A stretch of 64,000 bases of DNA. It comes from Pseudomonas marginalis. GTDB lineage: Bacteria; Pseudomonadota; Gammaproteobacteria; Pseudomonadales; Pseudomonadaceae. The stretch is taken from contig NZ_FNSU01000003.1 of assembly GCF_900105325.1 (NCBI RefSeq), positions 3,609,501 through 3,673,500 of the forward strand, read 5' to 3'. The position numbers were made by a program, and so were the translations under genes. Shown in pieces: positions 63,208-64,000 of this stretch (position 1 is its first letter; every line of letters starts with the position of its first letter). The notes under the pieces were generated by a model. It searched no databases, was not told the DNA's origin, and saw only the letters and a list, made by a program, of their open reading frames with translations.

Positions 63208-64000
63208 ATGAACCTTCCTGAATCAACCGACACGGTCTTGAACGGCTTCCACCCCGCCGTCAGCACCTGGTTCCGCCACACCTTCCCTTCGGTGACCAGC
63301 GCCCAGGCCCAGGCGTGGCCGCTGATCCGCCAGCGCCGCTCGACGCTGATCGCAGCGCCCACCGGCTCCGGCAAGACGCTGACGGCGTTCCTCGCGGTGC
63401 TCGATGACCTGGTTAACCATGGCCTGGCCAACGGCGGGCAACTGCCGGACGAGACGCTGGTGGTGTATGTGTCGCCGCTCAAGGCGCTGTCCAATGACAT
63501 CCAGATCAACCTGCAAACCCCGCTGGCCGGGATCACCGAGCATTTGCAGCGCCTGGGCCTGCCGCCACTGGTGATCCGCACCGCCGTGCGCACCGGCGAT
63601 ACCCCGCAGAAAGACCGCGCACAGATGCGCAAGCGCCCGCCGCATATCCTGGTGACCACGCCGGAATCGCTCTACGTGCTGCTGGGCTCGGACTCCGGCC
63701 GGCAGACGCTGGCCAGCACGCGCACGGTGATCGTCGATGAAATCCACGCCATCGCCGCCAGCAAACGCGGCAGCCACCTGGCCTTGAGCCTGGAGCGCCT
63801 GCAAGGCTTGTGCGCCGAGCCGCTGACCCGCATCGGTCTGTCGGCCACGCAAAAACCCATCGAAGCGGTGTCGCGCTTTCTGGTGGGCACTGAGCGAACG
63901 TGCGACATCGTCGACATCGGCCATGCCCGCCCCCGTGACCTGGATATCGAAGTGCCCCCGGTGCCGCTGTCGGCGGTGATGGCCAACGATGTCTGGGAGC
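63208..64000 (+). CDS. lhr: Lhr-type ATP-dependent helicase (partial, continues past window)
   Basis: The first 264 codons of a large DEAD/DEAH helicase lie here. The start [21 protein letters not shown] precedes the Q-like region and Walker [20 protein letters not shown]. Also seen are [25 protein letters not shown], the Walker [10 protein letters not shown] and motif III GLSATQ. The [13 protein letters not shown] opening and spacing fit the Lhr family (about 1,400-1,500 residues in full), which acts in DNA repair. The protein continues beyond 64000, so the C-terminal domain cannot be judged. Confidence 0.88.
   Translation, partial: MNLPESTDTVLNGFHPAVSTWFRHTFPSVTSAQAQAWPLIRQRRSTLIAAPTGSGKTLTAFLAVLDDLVNHGLANGGQLPDETLVVYVSPLKALSNDIQINLQTPLAGITEHLQRLGLPPLVIRTAVRTGDTPQKDRAQMRKRPPHILVTTPESLYVLLGSDSGRQTLASTRTVIVDEIHAIAASKRGSHLALSLERLQGLCAEPLTRIGLSATQKPIEAVSRFLVGTERTCDIVDIGHARPRDLDIEVPPVPLSAVMANDVWE

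Noticed and set aside
1..64000. CRISPR arrays, tRNA or rRNA genes, integrases
   Set aside because: No regularly spaced repeats, cloverleaf-like sequence or recombinase motifs were recognised on either strand.

Overview
The window is a chromosomal segment of a Pseudomonas, most likely of the P. fluorescens group. GC is high and the intergenic spacers carry the GTGGGAGGGGC-type REP palindromes typical of that group. From memory, the backbone gene order (rsfS-nadD-proA, ubiX-mpl, eatR/exaC-eat-eutBC, dedA-mtfA-ppa, xseB-ispA-dxs, ribA, thiL-nusB-ribH-ribBA-ribE-ribD-nrdR, a DUF2796/ABC operon and oprG) follows the P. aeruginosa PA4005-PA4069 order. No rRNA, tRNA, CRISPR array or complete insertion sequence was seen.

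Region 1 (1-12 kb) is housekeeping: ribosome silencing, NAD and proline synthesis, DNA repair (3-methyladenine glycosylase), a DedA-PAP2 fusion, LrgA/LrgB, a MaoC hydratase, a secreted MORN-repeat/C13 peptidase, UbiX and the cell-wall recycling ligase Mpl. Region 2 (12-20 kb) is the ethanolamine module. A sigma-54 activator is divergent from an acetaldehyde dehydrogenase gene that has a clear -24/-12 promoter, followed by an ethanolamine permease and the B12-dependent ammonia-lyase EutBC. Region 3 (20-22.5 kb) holds DedA, MtfA and inorganic pyrophosphatase.

Region 4 (22.5-40.8 kb), between ppa and xseB, is the accessory part. It holds a CI/LexA-like regulator, a small DUF3077-type gene with an elaborate structured leader, and a lower-GC toxin-antitoxin/anti-phage operon with two DarT-like ADP-ribosyltransferase genes in front of a DarG macrodomain antitoxin; the first has a stop at codon 7. 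An eight-gene membrane-stress operon follows (YjfI, PspA/YjfJ, rhomboid protease, potassium-channel-like protein, YjfK, YjfL, YjfM, YjfC), driven from a promoter bracketed by two identical 12-bp palindromes. Then come a YcaC hydrolase, a PDDEXK nuclease, an Rhs gene wrecked by two deletions with an AT-rich tail, and a Fic AMP-transferase preceded by three alternating hairpin arms.

Region 5 (40.8-55.4 kb) is core metabolism: isoprenoid precursors (IspA, Dxs), cobalamin uptake (BtuB, a BtuF-like protein), the riboflavin cluster with NusB, ThiL and NrdR. BtuB and BtuF could supply the cofactor that EutBC needs. RibBA has a decayed cyclohydrolase half, so the separate RibA is probably the working enzyme. 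NrdR has a two-residue insertion in its zinc knuckle. Region 6 (55.4-56.7 kb) is an AbiF/Abi_2-type abortive-infection gene with a probable partner small RNA directly upstream. Region 7 (56.7-64 kb) holds the co-chaperone CnoX, a probably Zur-controlled ABC operon (DUF2796, ATPase, permease, DUF3299), OprG with an ANR-like box, a sugar-nucleotide reductase-like protein and the start of an Lhr-type helicase.
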